A stretch of 64,000 bases of DNA from positions 1,240,001-1,304,000 of the forward strand of contig NC_010397.1 in NCBI RefSeq assembly GCF_000069185.1. Direction: 5' to 3'. A model generated the notes under the pieces. It was not told the DNA's origin. It did not search any database and was given only the letters and a program-made list of their open reading frames with translations. Positions 45,325 to 54,354 of the stretch are shown in pieces (positions within the stretch are counted from its first letter, which is position 1; every line of letters starts with the position of its first letter). Both the position numbers and the translations under genes were made by a program. This stretch comes from Mycobacteroides abscessus ATCC 19977. Its GTDB lineage: Bacteria > Actinomycetota > Actinomycetes > Mycobacteriales > Mycobacteriaceae.

Positions 45325-46613
45325 TCGTCGTCGCCGAAGTCGACGTTCCAGCCCATGGACTTGTAGCGGCGCTTCTCCGACTCGCGGCGCTGCTTTTCGG
45401 CGCGTTCGTGCTCGCTCCAGTCGCCGATGACGCCGGGGGATGCCTTGGGCAGATCGCCGAACAGCTCGTTGCCGTTGTCCCAGTTGATCAGGAACTCCGG
45501 GGTCTGGTGTTCGTCGTCCTCTTCGCCGTGGCCGCCGCGCCCGTGCGCACCGCCCATTGGGGCCATGCCCATGCCGCCCATGCCCATTGCGCCGCCGCGG
45601 ACTCCGGCGCCACCGATGCCGGTGGGGTTTGTTCCCGCTCCGCCGCCGAGGCCGGGAACGCCCGCGCCGCCGCGCAATGCGCCTGGGCCGCTGAGGGTAC
45701 CGGCGCCTGAACCTGAGCTGGAGGGCGAGCTGTAACCGGCCGCGGTGGTGCTACCCAACGGCAGACCGGAGCCGGTCTTATCTGAGCTGCCACCAAGACC
45801 GCTGAGGGCGTTGCCCAGACCGCTGCCCGAACCGCCGGAACCACTTTGGGGGCTGCCGCCGCCCGCACCACTGCCGCTACCGGCACCTGCGCCCTGGCCT
45901 TGTCCGCTTTGATTGCCCGAGCCATCGCTGAAGGCGGGCTTGGTGTTCTTGTCGGCGAGTCCGTCGGTGAGCTTGCTCAGATCGCCCGAGCCCTGACCGC
46001 CGCCTGAGCCGCCGCCGTTTTGGCCGCCTCCGCCACCGCCGCCGGTGCCGGATTCGGATCCGTTGGCGGGTTGCTGAAGCGTGATGTTTCCAGGGTTATT
46101 GCCTTGCGGGGGACGAACATCGGTGACGTTGTCACCTTCGCGCACCACTGGTTCGCTGAACAGGCCGACCATCTGAAGGCGTGCAAAGAACTGCTCTTGG
46201 TTTTTCCGCTGCTGTATGTCGGCGTCCGACGATCCGGACTTCTTGAGCTGCGAGATCTGGGCGTCGGACATCGGCGGCTCGATGCTCCGCTTGGCGGCGC
46301 TCATCGCGTCGGCAAGAGGGGGCATTCTGTCGGCCACGTGCCGAATGCTGATGATGCCCCTCTCCGAGGCTCGGAAATACTCGGACATGTTGGCCTGTAG
46401 GGATTTCGCGGCTGCCCCGCGCCAGTCCTCGACCAGAATGCCCTGCACCTTGCCGCCGAGCGTGTGCATGATGTCGCCCAGTTGCTCGGCGATGCTGTTG
46501 ATCGATTCCTGTGCTGCCTGCGGGTTGCCGGTCTGGAAAGCCTGGGCGGCGTTGTAGATCGACTGGTGGTCGTGGCCTTCCCAGTGTTCCTTCTGGATCT
46601 GCTTCTTCCCCAC
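45321..46613 (-). CDS. PPE/WXG-like type VII secretion substrate with glycine-rich linker
   Basis: A 430-residue protein. The N-terminal 170 residues are helical with an ESX-substrate look: VEDWRGAAAKSLQANMSEYF carries a W-x-G turn and is followed by YxxxS/E. Residues 175-360 are a Gly/Ser/Pro/Met low-complexity linker (GGGGGGGQNGGGSGGG, GMGGMGMAPMGG). The C-terminal 65 residues are again ordered (TPEFLINWDNGNELFGDLPK and ending GWNVDFGDDD). This three-part layout, helical hairpin/linker/conserved tail, recurs in actinobacterial type VII substrates. It closes the six-gene cluster 51330-45321 and shares a CTAG stop with the VOC gene. Confidence 0.78.
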   Translation of the reverse strand: MGKKQIQKEHWEGHDHQSIYNAAQAFQTGNPQAAQESINSIAEQLGDIMHTLGGKVQGILVEDWRGAAAKSLQANMSEYFRASERGIISIRHVADRMPPLADAMSAAKRSIEPPMSDAQISQLKKSGSSDADIQQRKNQEQFFARLQMVGLFSEPVVREGDNVTDVRPPQGNNPGNITLQQPANGSESGTGGGGGGGQNGGGSGGGQGSGDLSKLTDGLADKNTKPAFSDGSGNQSGQGQGAGAGSGSGAGGGSPQSGSGGSGSGLGNALSGLGGSSDKTGSGLPLGSTTAAGYSSPSSSGSGAGTLSGPGALRGGAGVPGLGGGAGTNPTGIGGAGVRGGAMGMGGMGMAPMGGAHGRGGHGEEDDEHQTPEFLINWDNGNELFGDLPKASPGVIGDWSEHERAEKQRRESEKRRYKSMGWNVDFGDDD

Positions 46614-46640
46614 GTCTTCTCCTCCTGAAAACTATTGGCT

Positions 46641-47225
46641 CTAAGGTATTTTCGGCTCGATCTGCTTCATGATTTGCAGGGCCAGCGGGCATTGGTCGTA
46701 GTGCTGCTCGGTTAAATCCAGGTTCAGATCGACCTGGACGGCGGCGATGGCTTGTTCAGATGGAATGGCCACCGTGCAACTCGCACCGTTGACATTGTGT
46801 ACGAGCCATCCAGATCGCGTACCAACGGTGACCGGCTCGTGACGGTCCCACTTGTCATTGGGCTGTGCTAGTTGCGACAACGGTGTGTCTACCGCATACA
46901 CCTTGACGCCCCATTTAGGTCCGTCCCAGATGCAACCTCGAACGTTCTGGCCGAACGCGGTGGCGTGTGCGTCACGTTTGTCGGGTTTTACTTCCCACGT
47001 TGCAACATCTGCGTCGGTAATCGCGGTGCACGCATCGAACGTTGTTCCTGCTACCGGGTCGCGGTCGGTACTTCTTGTTGAGGGCGACGCGCTGGCAGAC
47101 GATGAAGATGAGGTCAACAAGGTTGAGGCGGAACCGGTAGGAGGAGTGCCCTGGATTCCGTCGTGTGTACATCCTGCAACGAGCGCAGTCGACGTGGCGA
47201 CGACAGCGATCCACTTAATCTTCAT
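46641..47225 (-). CDS. DUF3558-type lipoprotein
   Basis: A 194-residue lipoprotein with signal peptide and lipobox ALVAGC (Cys19), a Ser/Thr-rich spacer (TLLTSSSSSASASPSTRST) and a DUF3558-like domain (FDACTAITDADVATWEVKPD, ending CPLALQIMKQIEPKIP). DUF3558 lipoproteins are frequent neighbours of ESX genes in actinobacteria. The gene lies 27 nt upstream of the 430-residue gene. Confidence 0.85.
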   Translation of the reverse strand: MKIKWIAVVATSTALVAGCTHDGIQGTPPTGSASTLLTSSSSSASASPSTRSTDRDPVAGTTFDACTAITDADVATWEVKPDKRDAHATAFGQNVRGCIWDGPKWGVKVYAVDTPLSQLAQPNDKWDRHEPVTVGTRSGWLVHNVNGASCTVAIPSEQAIAAVQVDLNLDLTEQHYDQCPLALQIMKQIEPKIP

Positions 47226-47246
47226 TGGTTGAGTCTTCCTGACCTG

Positions 47247-47642
47247 TCAGCTGGTGGTGGGCGGCGGGTAGACGCCCAGACCATTGCTATCGATCGTGTC
47301 GCCTCTAAGCTGCTCGAACGACTCCGCATTGCGGTGCTCGGTATTGTCGTACTCGTTCTGCGCGACCTTGGCCCACTCGGCCCAGGTCTTCACAGTCTTA
47401 ATATGTGCATCAATGACTGAGGTGACTGAGTCTGACGCGCCGGTTACCAAGTCGTTCAATGCGCTGTTCCAAGACGTGCCTTCTGCGCATGCACCCATGC
47501 CGAGTTCAACGTCAAACGCAAGTGCGTCTCGGCGGAGCGCTTCCAGCTTGTCCACGGCGCCGCTGAACTCCTGGGACACCTTCATCGCGGCGCCAGGCGC
47601 CAGGTGTAGCTCGTTCATATCGAGCCCTGATTCTCCGGGCAT
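47247..47642 (-). CDS. WXG100-like type VII secretion substrate
   Basis: A 131-residue helical protein. The helical hairpin turns around TSWNSALNDL, and the C-terminal helix contains EYDNTEHRNAESF, compatible with the YxxxD/E export signal. Its ATG at 47642 has a strong GAGGGGAG box 5 nt upstream; a longer frame begins at ATG 47672. It lies between two lipoprotein genes of the same operon. Confidence 0.78.
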   Translation of the reverse strand: MPGESGLDMNELHLAPGAAMKVSQEFSGAVDKLEALRRDALAFDVELGMGACAEGTSWNSALNDLVTGASDSVTSVIDAHIKTVKTWAEWAKVAQNEYDNTEHRNAESFEQLRGDTIDSNGLGVYPPPTTS

Positions 47643-47760
47643 GGACGCTCCCCTCGCTGGTCGTGCGGACATGTTTGTCCTACTAATGGCTACGACGCTA
47701 GGGCACGTGGTTCGGTTCCATGTTTTTCAAACGATTTTGAAACAGCAGCTTGAGGCGCTG

Positions 47761-48636
47761 TTAGGTGCCCGCTGCAGGCCAGCCGGGATCAGCGGGCAGA
47801 GTCGGGAAGTCGCTGCGAGGGTGATCGCCGACCGTAATGAAGTTCCCCTGTCCTGTGAGAAGGTCAGGAGCCCGCTCGCCGCAGGCGTTGAGAGTGAGGC
47901 GAAAGTCATCCAGTGGCCAGTCTGACCGCTGATCCATCCAGGATGCGATGCCTAGGCTGTCTGCTGCGCGGATTTTCCAGCCGCCGAATATGTCGGTCGA
48001 GGGATTGGGTGCGCTCCCCTGTTGAGACTTTTTGGTGGGATCCGGTTCGAACGGTGGTGGCGGCGTAATGGTGATCCGGACAGCCAAGGTGCCGACGCCA
48101 GCGCGTACTGACCACATCGAATTCGAGGGAAGCCGGTTCGGGTAGCGGTACTGGCCATTCGGTGCTAGCACTCCAGTGCCCGTATCCCACACACACACTT
48201 TTGCCGTGTAACCCGACGTTGGATCGCCGGTCAGGGACAGTATGTGTTCTCGCCAGGTGCCTACGATCGGAGTGGCGATCTGGAAGCCGCGGCGCTCCAG
48301 TTGCGAGTCGCCGGTTACGAGCGGCCGTATCAGCGGGCTGACGTTTGGGCCGTTTTGTGGGACGGCGTGCTCGAAGCCGGGGTAGTAGTACGCCGGGTTG
48401 GCCATGAGCCCGCCGACTACATAAGACTCGCGGTAGGCGCGGACGATCACGGCAGGACCTGTCAGCAGATCGATGCCGGGCTCGGCAGACCAGCGAATAC
48501 GCAGGTCTTTAGTAAGCCCGGTAAACGGGATCGGTGGTTGCTCAGTGGGCGTGCAACCCGCCGACATCGAAACGATCGTCGCCAGCAAGCCGAATAGTAT
48601 GCGGGCCCCTGCGTGCCTTTTCCGAGGGTGGGTCAT
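47761..48636 (-). CDS. Lipoprotein of unknown function in type VII-like cluster
   Basis: A 291-residue lipoprotein with signal peptide RILFGLLATIVSMSAGC (lipid-modified Cys28). The mature part is beta-rich (GWREHILSL-type strands, VRITITPPPPFEPDPTKK) with several cysteines near the C-terminus. I do not recognise a Pfam family. Its ATG overlaps the stop of the 782-residue gene by 4 nt. Base composition here looks less GC-rich than in flanking housekeeping genes. Confidence 0.75.
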   Translation of the reverse strand: MTHPRKRHAGARILFGLLATIVSMSAGCTPTEQPPIPFTGLTKDLRIRWSAEPGIDLLTGPAVIVRAYRESYVVGGLMANPAYYYPGFEHAVPQNGPNVSPLIRPLVTGDSQLERRGFQIATPIVGTWREHILSLTGDPTSGYTAKVCVWDTGTGVLAPNGQYRYPNRLPSNSMWSVRAGVGTLAVRITITPPPPFEPDPTKKSQQGSAPNPSTDIFGGWKIRAADSLGIASWMDQRSDWPLDDFRLTLNACGERAPDLLTGQGNFITVGDHPRSDFPTLPADPGWPAAGT

Positions 48637-50981
48637 TCGGTTGTCTTTACAGCGTTGTTGTATGCATCAATCAGCGGCTGAGCAGAGCCTGCATCCCCTG
48701 GTATCCGGCGAAGGGCTTCATTGACCATGGTGTGGTATTTGTCTGAAGTCAGGTGCTCGTAAACGGGACGATCGTCCGGTCCCTTCATCTGTCGCAATTC
48801 CTCCAAGGTGCCCACCCGCATTACTCCCGGGTGTTTGGGGTCCGGCACGAGCATATTCGGGGGGAACTGTTCGGGCCGTAGGACTCCCGTGGCCGCGTAT
48901 GCGTTCAGCAGTTGCTGCTGGCCGTACGCCGGATTCAAATTCGGTACCGTCGTGTTTGCGGGCTGGCCGGGTTCGGGCGCCTTCCCGACGATGCTGTCCT
49001 TGAGAGCGTCGGACATGATTCCAAAAGGAGTAGCTGCTTCCGCCGGTATCGGCAGGATCTTGGTGATGGCGCCGTACGCGGTCTCTTTCAGTCTCTGTAG
49101 GTCCTTAGCGTATTGCTCCTTGGAGACCGTGTCAGCCTTATGTTGTGCATCGTTGCCTGCGGCCAATCCAGCGTCTGCCAGGCCACGGAATCTCCCCGCC
49201 TGATCCAGGTCTCCGATTTCGCCTACACCAGAATGCTTTACCGCTTCTGCGTAGTGATTCGTGGCCATAACCGAGTCCCCGTAGAGCGCTCCACCTAGCG
49301 TGGTGGCTGCTTCCGCATTCGTGCTCAGCACCTTGAAAAGTGCCTTGGCCTGCGGCATGGAACCATTGCCAATGGCGTCATCGGTATCCAAAGCATTGTC
49401 GAAACCTGGAGTGCTGCCGAATATCGCGGGATCGCCGCCACCGATGGCGGCTGTGTATGGCGCCAGGCCCCAGGCCATGCCTTTCACCAACTCGGGGCTG
49501 AGTTGGCCGAGTGTCTTCGTTCCTTGGCCGAGGCCCTGGTTGTCGTTGGCGGGCAGCGCGTTCAATTCCTTGTGATCGGCCACATAACTGGCATACGCGT
49601 GCGCAGTTTCCCCGGAGAGTTTGGCCTGATCCGCGGAGACTCCCGGCCCCACGTGAGCTGAGTCGTGAGTCCAGCTCATCAAACTGCCCGCAGCCTTGCC
49701 GCCGTCGGTGAATTGATGATGCGTCAAATCACCTAGGAACTGGTCATTACGCTTACCTTCCGGGTTGACCATCATGTCGTGATCGACAATGTGGTCCCGG
49801 CCAGCCGAAGAGAATATGTTCTGAATCGTCGAGTCCGCGGCGCCTTCGTGGCTGTCGTGATTTTGATTCTCGAAGTGCAAGATGTCTGCACCGCGTTGCA
49901 TGAGCCTTCGATCGAGCTCGGTACCGTTTTGGAAACCGGGATCCCCGTCTTTGATGACATCCGAAAGCCTGTCCAGGTTGCCAAGGGTTGATCCTTGGGT
50001 AATGGGAGCGGTTCCCTGGCCGGGGCCCTGAGACACGTAGCTGAAGCCGGGAGATTTGTCATTCAACGCCTCTTGAACCGAGGTAGGCAGCTTGTCATAC
50101 CCGCCTGTTGTGAGTTCGGTAGTGGATCCCTGTGCGCCGGGCCGTAATTCGGTCTTCGCGTAGCCGTATTGATTCGAACCCATCATCTGCAGTGCGTTGC
50201 CGATAATGCTCTTGTTGTTACCCAACCGCTGTTCGGCCCGGTGAATGTCCTCCACCGACATTCCGTTCATCTGTGCCTGCAGCTGACCCAACACCTGCTG
50301 CTGCGGACGCGTCAACTGCACTGGCCGGCCCGCATCGCGATCCGCGATCTGCTCCGGGCTAAGGATTGATGCTGCCTGGACACGCGCCTTTTGCTCTTCG
50401 GTGGCGGTTCCGGCGAGAACGTCGTGGACATCGCGTTCGGCTTGTTCAGGTGTCCCCTCAGCGATCTGTTTCTGGGCCATGGTGTGCCCGCCGGTGCCTT
50501 CGTCGAGCACCCGAGCCAGGGAGTCGTCCAACATCTCGCCACGGGCCACGAGGCCGGTCACTCGCTGCTGGAGATCCTTCAGCTTGTCGATGACCTTCTG
50601 TAGCTGTTCTTTATTCAGCCCGCTGATGTCCGGGGGCGTCACCGCATTGGTCTTGGGATTGATATCCACCTTCGGGGGAGCTGCGGCGTACGCCAAGAAG
50701 GCCCCGATGTCATCGGCCAATGTTTGCGACTCTCCATAGGCCTTATTGGCATGCATCGCGACATAAAGCGCCTCGAAACCAGCATTGTCGAAGCGGGCGG
50801 CCGAGCGTTTCATCGCGTCCCTTGCGGCCTCGCCGGCATCGCCCTGCCACGTGGACATATCGACGATCGCCTGTACCTTGTCCGCCGCCTGCTGGCTGGC
50901 ATCACCACGCTTGGATGCCGCGTCTGCGAGCGCCTTGATATGTGGCGGCCATTCCTGCAGTTCGGCCAGTGTCATCCCCAT
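48633..50981 (-). CDS. Large TPR-region type VII substrate-like protein (782 residues)
   Basis: The N-terminal 100 residues look like a WXG-type domain (MGMTLAELQEWPPHIKALAD, TWQGDAGEAARDAMKRSAARFD, with W-x-G at TWQGD). A central helical region follows (DISGLNKEQLQKVIDKLKDL; LSPEQIADRDAGRPVQLTRP; MSVEDIHRAEQRLGNNKSIIG). The rest contains HDSHEGAADSTIQNIFSSAGRDHIV and other helical segments of the type annotated as TPR repeat regions in mycobacterial secreted proteins. I see no nuclease, ADP-ribosyltransferase or peptidase motif, so no toxin domain can be claimed. It is 10 nt after the 112-residue EspC-like gene. Confidence 0.78.
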   Translation of the reverse strand: MGMTLAELQEWPPHIKALADAASKRGDASQQAADKVQAIVDMSTWQGDAGEAARDAMKRSAARFDNAGFEALYVAMHANKAYGESQTLADDIGAFLAYAAAPPKVDINPKTNAVTPPDISGLNKEQLQKVIDKLKDLQQRVTGLVARGEMLDDSLARVLDEGTGGHTMAQKQIAEGTPEQAERDVHDVLAGTATEEQKARVQAASILSPEQIADRDAGRPVQLTRPQQQVLGQLQAQMNGMSVEDIHRAEQRLGNNKSIIGNALQMMGSNQYGYAKTELRPGAQGSTTELTTGGYDKLPTSVQEALNDKSPGFSYVSQGPGQGTAPITQGSTLGNLDRLSDVIKDGDPGFQNGTELDRRLMQRGADILHFENQNHDSHEGAADSTIQNIFSSAGRDHIVDHDMMVNPEGKRNDQFLGDLTHHQFTDGGKAAGSLMSWTHDSAHVGPGVSADQAKLSGETAHAYASYVADHKELNALPANDNQGLGQGTKTLGQLSPELVKGMAWGLAPYTAAIGGGDPAIFGSTPGFDNALDTDDAIGNGSMPQAKALFKVLSTNAEAATTLGGALYGDSVMATNHYAEAVKHSGVGEIGDLDQAGRFRGLADAGLAAGNDAQHKADTVSKEQYAKDLQRLKETAYGAITKILPIPAEAATPFGIMSDALKDSIVGKAPEPGQPANTTVPNLNPAYGQQQLLNAYAATGVLRPEQFPPNMLVPDPKHPGVMRVGTLEELRQMKGPDDRPVYEHLTSDKYHTMVNEALRRIPGDAGSAQPLIDAYNNAVKTTE

Positions 50982-50991
50982 ACGAGTCCCC

Positions 50992-51330
50992 CTAAACCTT
51001 GCCTTCCGGTCCCGCGCGCTTGATCAGGTCGCGATTGGCCTCATCGCGCGCCACGAACTTCTGGGCAGACGAGATGTGACCATCGCCGTGACTGGTGAGT
51101 TCGGTGTGGTGCTCGGCGCTTTCCTTCTCCCAGTCGGCGATGCGGCTGCTCAACGCACTCGCCGAGCGTGCCGATCCGAAGCCTGCCTGCGCGTCCTTCA
51201 TCGCCCGGTGCGCAGCGTCGTGCACTTCCTTGAGATCGTCTGCGTGCCCGTGCAGCTGCTTGCCGTGGTTCTGCAGTTCAGTGGGGTCAACGTGGAAAGA
51301 ATTGCCCGAAGGCCCCGAAACGCTCGGCAT
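50992..51330 (-). CDS. EspC/DUF2580-type small type VII substrate
   Basis: The 112-residue protein fits the ESX-1 secretion-associated EspC-type family: FHVDPTELQNHGKQLHGHADDLKE, then GFGSARSASALSSRIADWEKE and HISSAQKFVARDEANRDLIKR. The start ATG 51330 has AAGGGAGA 7 nt upstream. It is the first gene of the six-gene cluster and directly precedes the 782-residue gene. Such small/large pairs are typically co-secreted. Confidence 0.85.
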   Translation of the reverse strand: MPSVSGPSGNSFHVDPTELQNHGKQLHGHADDLKEVHDAAHRAMKDAQAGFGSARSASALSSRIADWEKESAEHHTELTSHGDGHISSAQKFVARDEANRDLIKRAGPEGKV

Positions 51331-51454
51331 GGCTGGCTCTCCCTTGATCGACACAAACCCCTATGTAAATATCCGACGGGGTAGGGGCTGATTCGGTTCC
51401 ACGTTGTTCAAGATTTCTCTCACCACCTAAGCGGCGCATCCGCCTCAACCACCC

Positions 51455-51484
51455 TTGACCGTCTAACTTATCGCTGATAACTTA
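51455..51484 (+). promoter_or_regulatory. Promoter with overlapping palindrome for the mmpL-tetR operon
   Basis: TTGACC (51455-51460) and TAACTT (51478-51483) with a 17-nt spacer form a plausible SigA promoter. Between and over the -10 lies the palindrome TTATC-GCT-GATAA (51468-51480), flanked by a direct repeat TAACTTA (51464-51470, 51478-51484). A regulator bound there would block the promoter. The TetR gene of the operon is the natural candidate. Confidence 0.6.
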
Positions 51485-51512
51485 ACGCCGTTATTCTCCG
51501 GCGGAAGGCGCG

Positions 51513-53726
51513 ATGATGCTCGAACGTTTGGCTCGATCGGTGATCGCGGCGCCCCGCCTCGTTCTCGGGATGGCGCTGCTCATCGCGATCGCGGCGGCCC
51601 TCTTCGGCGTTCCGGTGACCAAGCATCTGGCCGCCGGTGGTCAGCAAGACCCGAACTCCGAATCTGCCTATGTGACCAAGGCTCTCCGAGACAAGTTTGA
51701 TATCAGCGACCAGTCTCTGGTCTTCATGCTCACCAGCGAACAAGGCGTCAAGAGCCCGCAGATGCGTGCCGTCGCAGCAGATCTGGAGCGCCAGCTCAAA
51801 GACTCCGGCGTGGTCATCAACCTGACCTCGGCCTGGACGGCGCCGCCACAGGTAGCCGAGGAACTGCTGGGCGCCGATGGCAAGGCCGGATTGATCGTCG
51901 CCGGGCTGACCGGGGGCGAGAACGACGCGCAGAAGCACGCGGCAAAGCTCATCAAGTCTCTCGCGGTGGACCGTGACGGGGTAGCGGTCAAGGCCGGCGG
52001 TGTCGCCACGCTCTACAACCAGATCGTCACCCAGTCCGAGAAGGACCTGCTGGTTATGGAGTCGATCGCGATTCCGATCAGCTTTGTGGTGTTGGTATGG
52101 ATATTCGGCGGCCTCTACGCGGCCCTGTTGCCTCTCGTAGTCGGAGTGTTTTCCATCGTCGGCGCCATGTCGATATTGCGCGGGCTGACGTATGTCACCG
52201 ATGTGTCCGTGTTCGCGCTGAACCTTGCGGTGGCAATGGGATTGGCGCTGGCGATCGACTACTCCCTGCTGATCATCAGTCGCTATCGCGAGGAGGTGAA
52301 TGCGGGCAAACCGCGCGATGAAGCGCTGGTCCTGACCATGACCACGGCCGGACGGACCGTGCTGTTCTCGGCGCTGACGGTTGCGCTGGCCCTGGTAGCG
52401 CTGATCCTGTTCCCGATGTACTTCCTCAAATCGTTCGGATACGCCGGTGTAGCCGTCGTCTTCGTTGGCGCCATCGCCGCGCTGGTCATCGTCCCGGCGG
52501 TAGTCACCCTGCTGGGCGACCGGATCGACGCCCTGGACGTGCGCCGCCTGATCCGCAGGGTCCTGGGAAGGCCGGAACCCGTCGCCAAGGACGTCACGCA
52601 AAGCTTCTGGTACCGGACCACCAAAAGGGTTATGGCGCGCGCTGTTCCGATTGCCATCATCATCGTCAGCGCATTGGTGGTGCTGGGCCTGCCGTTCCTC
52701 GACGGCAAGTTCGGATTCCCGGATGACCGGGTCTTGCCCGCCTCGGCCTCGGCGCATCAAGTCGGCAACGAGATGCGCCGCAACTTCAACAACAACAGCT
52801 CCACCAACTTGTCCGTCATCGCCGAGGGCGTCGGTTCGGTGCCGCCGAGGGAGATCGACGAGTACGCCGCGGACCTGTCGAATATCGAGGACGTCAAGGA
52901 GGTGGCCGCACCCACCGGTGCGTTCATCCGGGGCATGAAGGTGGGCCCGTCGGCAAGTGCAACCGGAATCAAGAATGACACAGCACTTTTCACGGTTCAG
53001 ACCGCCGCCAAGCCGTACACGGAGGCCGCCGAGCGCCAGCTCGATGCCATCCACGCACTGCCGGGCCCGGCCGATGTCTTGGTCAGGATCGGCGGGGGAG
53101 CCCAGTTGGATCGTGACGCCGTCGACGGCATTGTGCACAAGCTGCCCCTGGTGCTGGCCATCATCGCCGTCGTCACCTTTGTGCTGCTATTTCTGCTAAC
53201 GGGTTCGGTGGTACTGCCTATCAAAGCGTTGGTCCTCAACGTGCTGTCGTTGACGGCCACCTTCGGCGCGCTGATCTGGATCTTCCAGGAGGGACACCTG
53301 GGCGGGTTCGGCACCGAGGTCACCGGCACCATCGTCGCCACCATGCCGATGCTGTTGTTCTGCATAGCTTTTGGGCTATCAATGGACTATGAGGTGTTTC
53401 TCATCTCGCGCATCCGCGAGTACTGGATGGCCTCCGGGCGCACCCGGGCCGACAACGACGAGGCGGTGGCGCTCGGTGTGGCCCGCACCGGCCGGGTGGT
53501 CACCGCCGCGGCGCTGATCATGGCGATCGCCTTCGCGGCACTGATGGCTGCGCAGGTGTCCTTCATGCGGATGTTCGGTACCGGACTGACCATCGCGATC
53601 CTGGTGGACGCCACCATCATCCGGATGCTGCTGGTGCCGTCGTTCATGCGGCTGCTGGGACGGTTCAACTGGTGGGCGCCCAAGCCGTTGGTCACGCTGC
53701 ATGAACGGATCGGATTCAGTGACTAG
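51513..53726 (+). CDS. MmpL family RND transporter
   Basis: The 737-residue protein has the MmpL/RND layout: one N-terminal helix, a large periplasmic loop, helices 2-6 (starting ESIAIPISFVVLVWIFGGL), a second loop, and helices 8-12. The two proton-relay segments IDYSLLIISRYREE and MDYEVFLISRIREYW are present. MmpL proteins export lipids or drugs. No MmpS partner is adjacent. ATG 51516 is an alternative start with better spacing to GGAAGG at 51503-51508. The downstream TetR gene overlaps its end. Confidence 0.93.
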   Translation: MMLERLARSVIAAPRLVLGMALLIAIAAALFGVPVTKHLAAGGQQDPNSESAYVTKALRDKFDISDQSLVFMLTSEQGVKSPQMRAVAADLERQLKDSGVVINLTSAWTAPPQVAEELLGADGKAGLIVAGLTGGENDAQKHAAKLIKSLAVDRDGVAVKAGGVATLYNQIVTQSEKDLLVMESIAIPISFVVLVWIFGGLYAALLPLVVGVFSIVGAMSILRGLTYVTDVSVFALNLAVAMGLALAIDYSLLIISRYREEVNAGKPRDEALVLTMTTAGRTVLFSALTVALALVALILFPMYFLKSFGYAGVAVVFVGAIAALVIVPAVVTLLGDRIDALDVRRLIRRVLGRPEPVAKDVTQSFWYRTTKRVMARAVPIAIIIVSALVVLGLPFLDGKFGFPDDRVLPASASAHQVGNEMRRNFNNNSSTNLSVIAEGVGSVPPREIDEYAADLSNIEDVKEVAAPTGAFIRGMKVGPSASATGIKNDTALFTVQTAAKPYTEAAERQLDAIHALPGPADVLVRIGGGAQLDRDAVDGIVHKLPLVLAIIAVVTFVLLFLLTGSVVLPIKALVLNVLSLTATFGALIWIFQEGHLGGFGTEVTGTIVATMPMLLFCIAFGLSMDYEVFLISRIREYWMASGRTRADNDEAVALGVARTGRVVTAAALIMAIAFAALMAAQVSFMRMFGTGLTIAILVDATIIRMLLVPSFMRLLGRFNWWAPKPLVTLHERIGFSD

Positions 53727-54354
53727 GCGGCAGCGCGCGTCCCGCGGCTCGGGCGATCGACTGCGCGACGAAATAATCGACGCCGCAATCGCTCTTGTTT
53801 TGGAGACCAAGGAATTGCGTGCACCGTCCATCCGTGAGGTGGCACGCAAGATCGGTGTCACCCCGCCTTCGATCTATCTGCATTTCGCCGACAAGGACGA
53901 GCTGATGGATGCCGTCTGCGGCCAGTATTTTCAGCGTCTCAACGACAAGATGGTCGAGGCGGCCCGCGGCGACATCACCGCGCTGGAGCGTCTGCACGCG
54001 CAGGGGATGGCATACGTGCGCTTCGCCATCGCGACACCGCTGATGTACCGGCTGGCCACGGTTACCCAGCCAGAGGGTGAGCTCGACGAGACCATGGCCA
54101 GTGCGGCATTTGCGCACCTGCACAACGGAGTCAAAGAGCTTGTCACCGAGGGGCTATACCCCGAAGGCGACACAGTGGCGATGGCCCTCCAGCTATGGGT
54201 GGCCGCGCATGGTGTTGCCTCGATGCTCGTCACCAAACCGCATCTACCGTGGGGGGATCCCGAGGAATTCGCCAGCGAGGTACTGCGTGCGGCGTGCCTG
54301 GGGCAGGCGGTCAGCGATATTGACCTGACAGAAGTGCTGCCGCGTCAGAAGTAG
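53719..54354 (+). CDS. TetR family transcriptional regulator
   Basis: The product is about 211 residues. The N-terminal HTH has the TetR pattern (IIDAAIALVLETKELRAPSIREVARKIGVTPPSIYLHFADKDELMDAV). The ligand-binding part starts after residue 65 and includes a TetR_C-type WVAAHGVASMLV helix. GTG 53719 is preferred (overlap of 8 nt with mmpL); ATG 53701 is the longer option. Being in the same operon as mmpL and downstream of a promoter palindrome, it probably represses the operon and responds to the exported molecule. Confidence 0.9.
   Translation: MTRRQRASRGSGDRLRDEIIDAAIALVLETKELRAPSIREVARKIGVTPPSIYLHFADKDELMDAVCGQYFQRLNDKMVEAARGDITALERLHAQGMAYVRFAIATPLMYRLATVTQPEGELDETMASAAFAHLHNGVKELVTEGLYPEGDTVAMALQLWVAAHGVASMLVTKPHLPWGDPEEFASEVLRAACLGQAVSDIDLTEVLPRQK

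Noticed and set aside
45500..46090. Repetitive-looking DNA that could be taken for a tandem repeat array or CRISPR
   Set aside because: The repetition comes from Gly/Ser/Pro/Met codons of the 430-residue protein; there are no regular repeats with unique spacers.
51468..53138. Long minus-strand open frame (about 556 codons) inside the mmpL gene
   Set aside because: It lies opposite the mmpL coding sequence and is rich in His, Arg, Asp and Gln with no membrane or domain pattern. Such frames are a usual side effect of high-GC codon bias.
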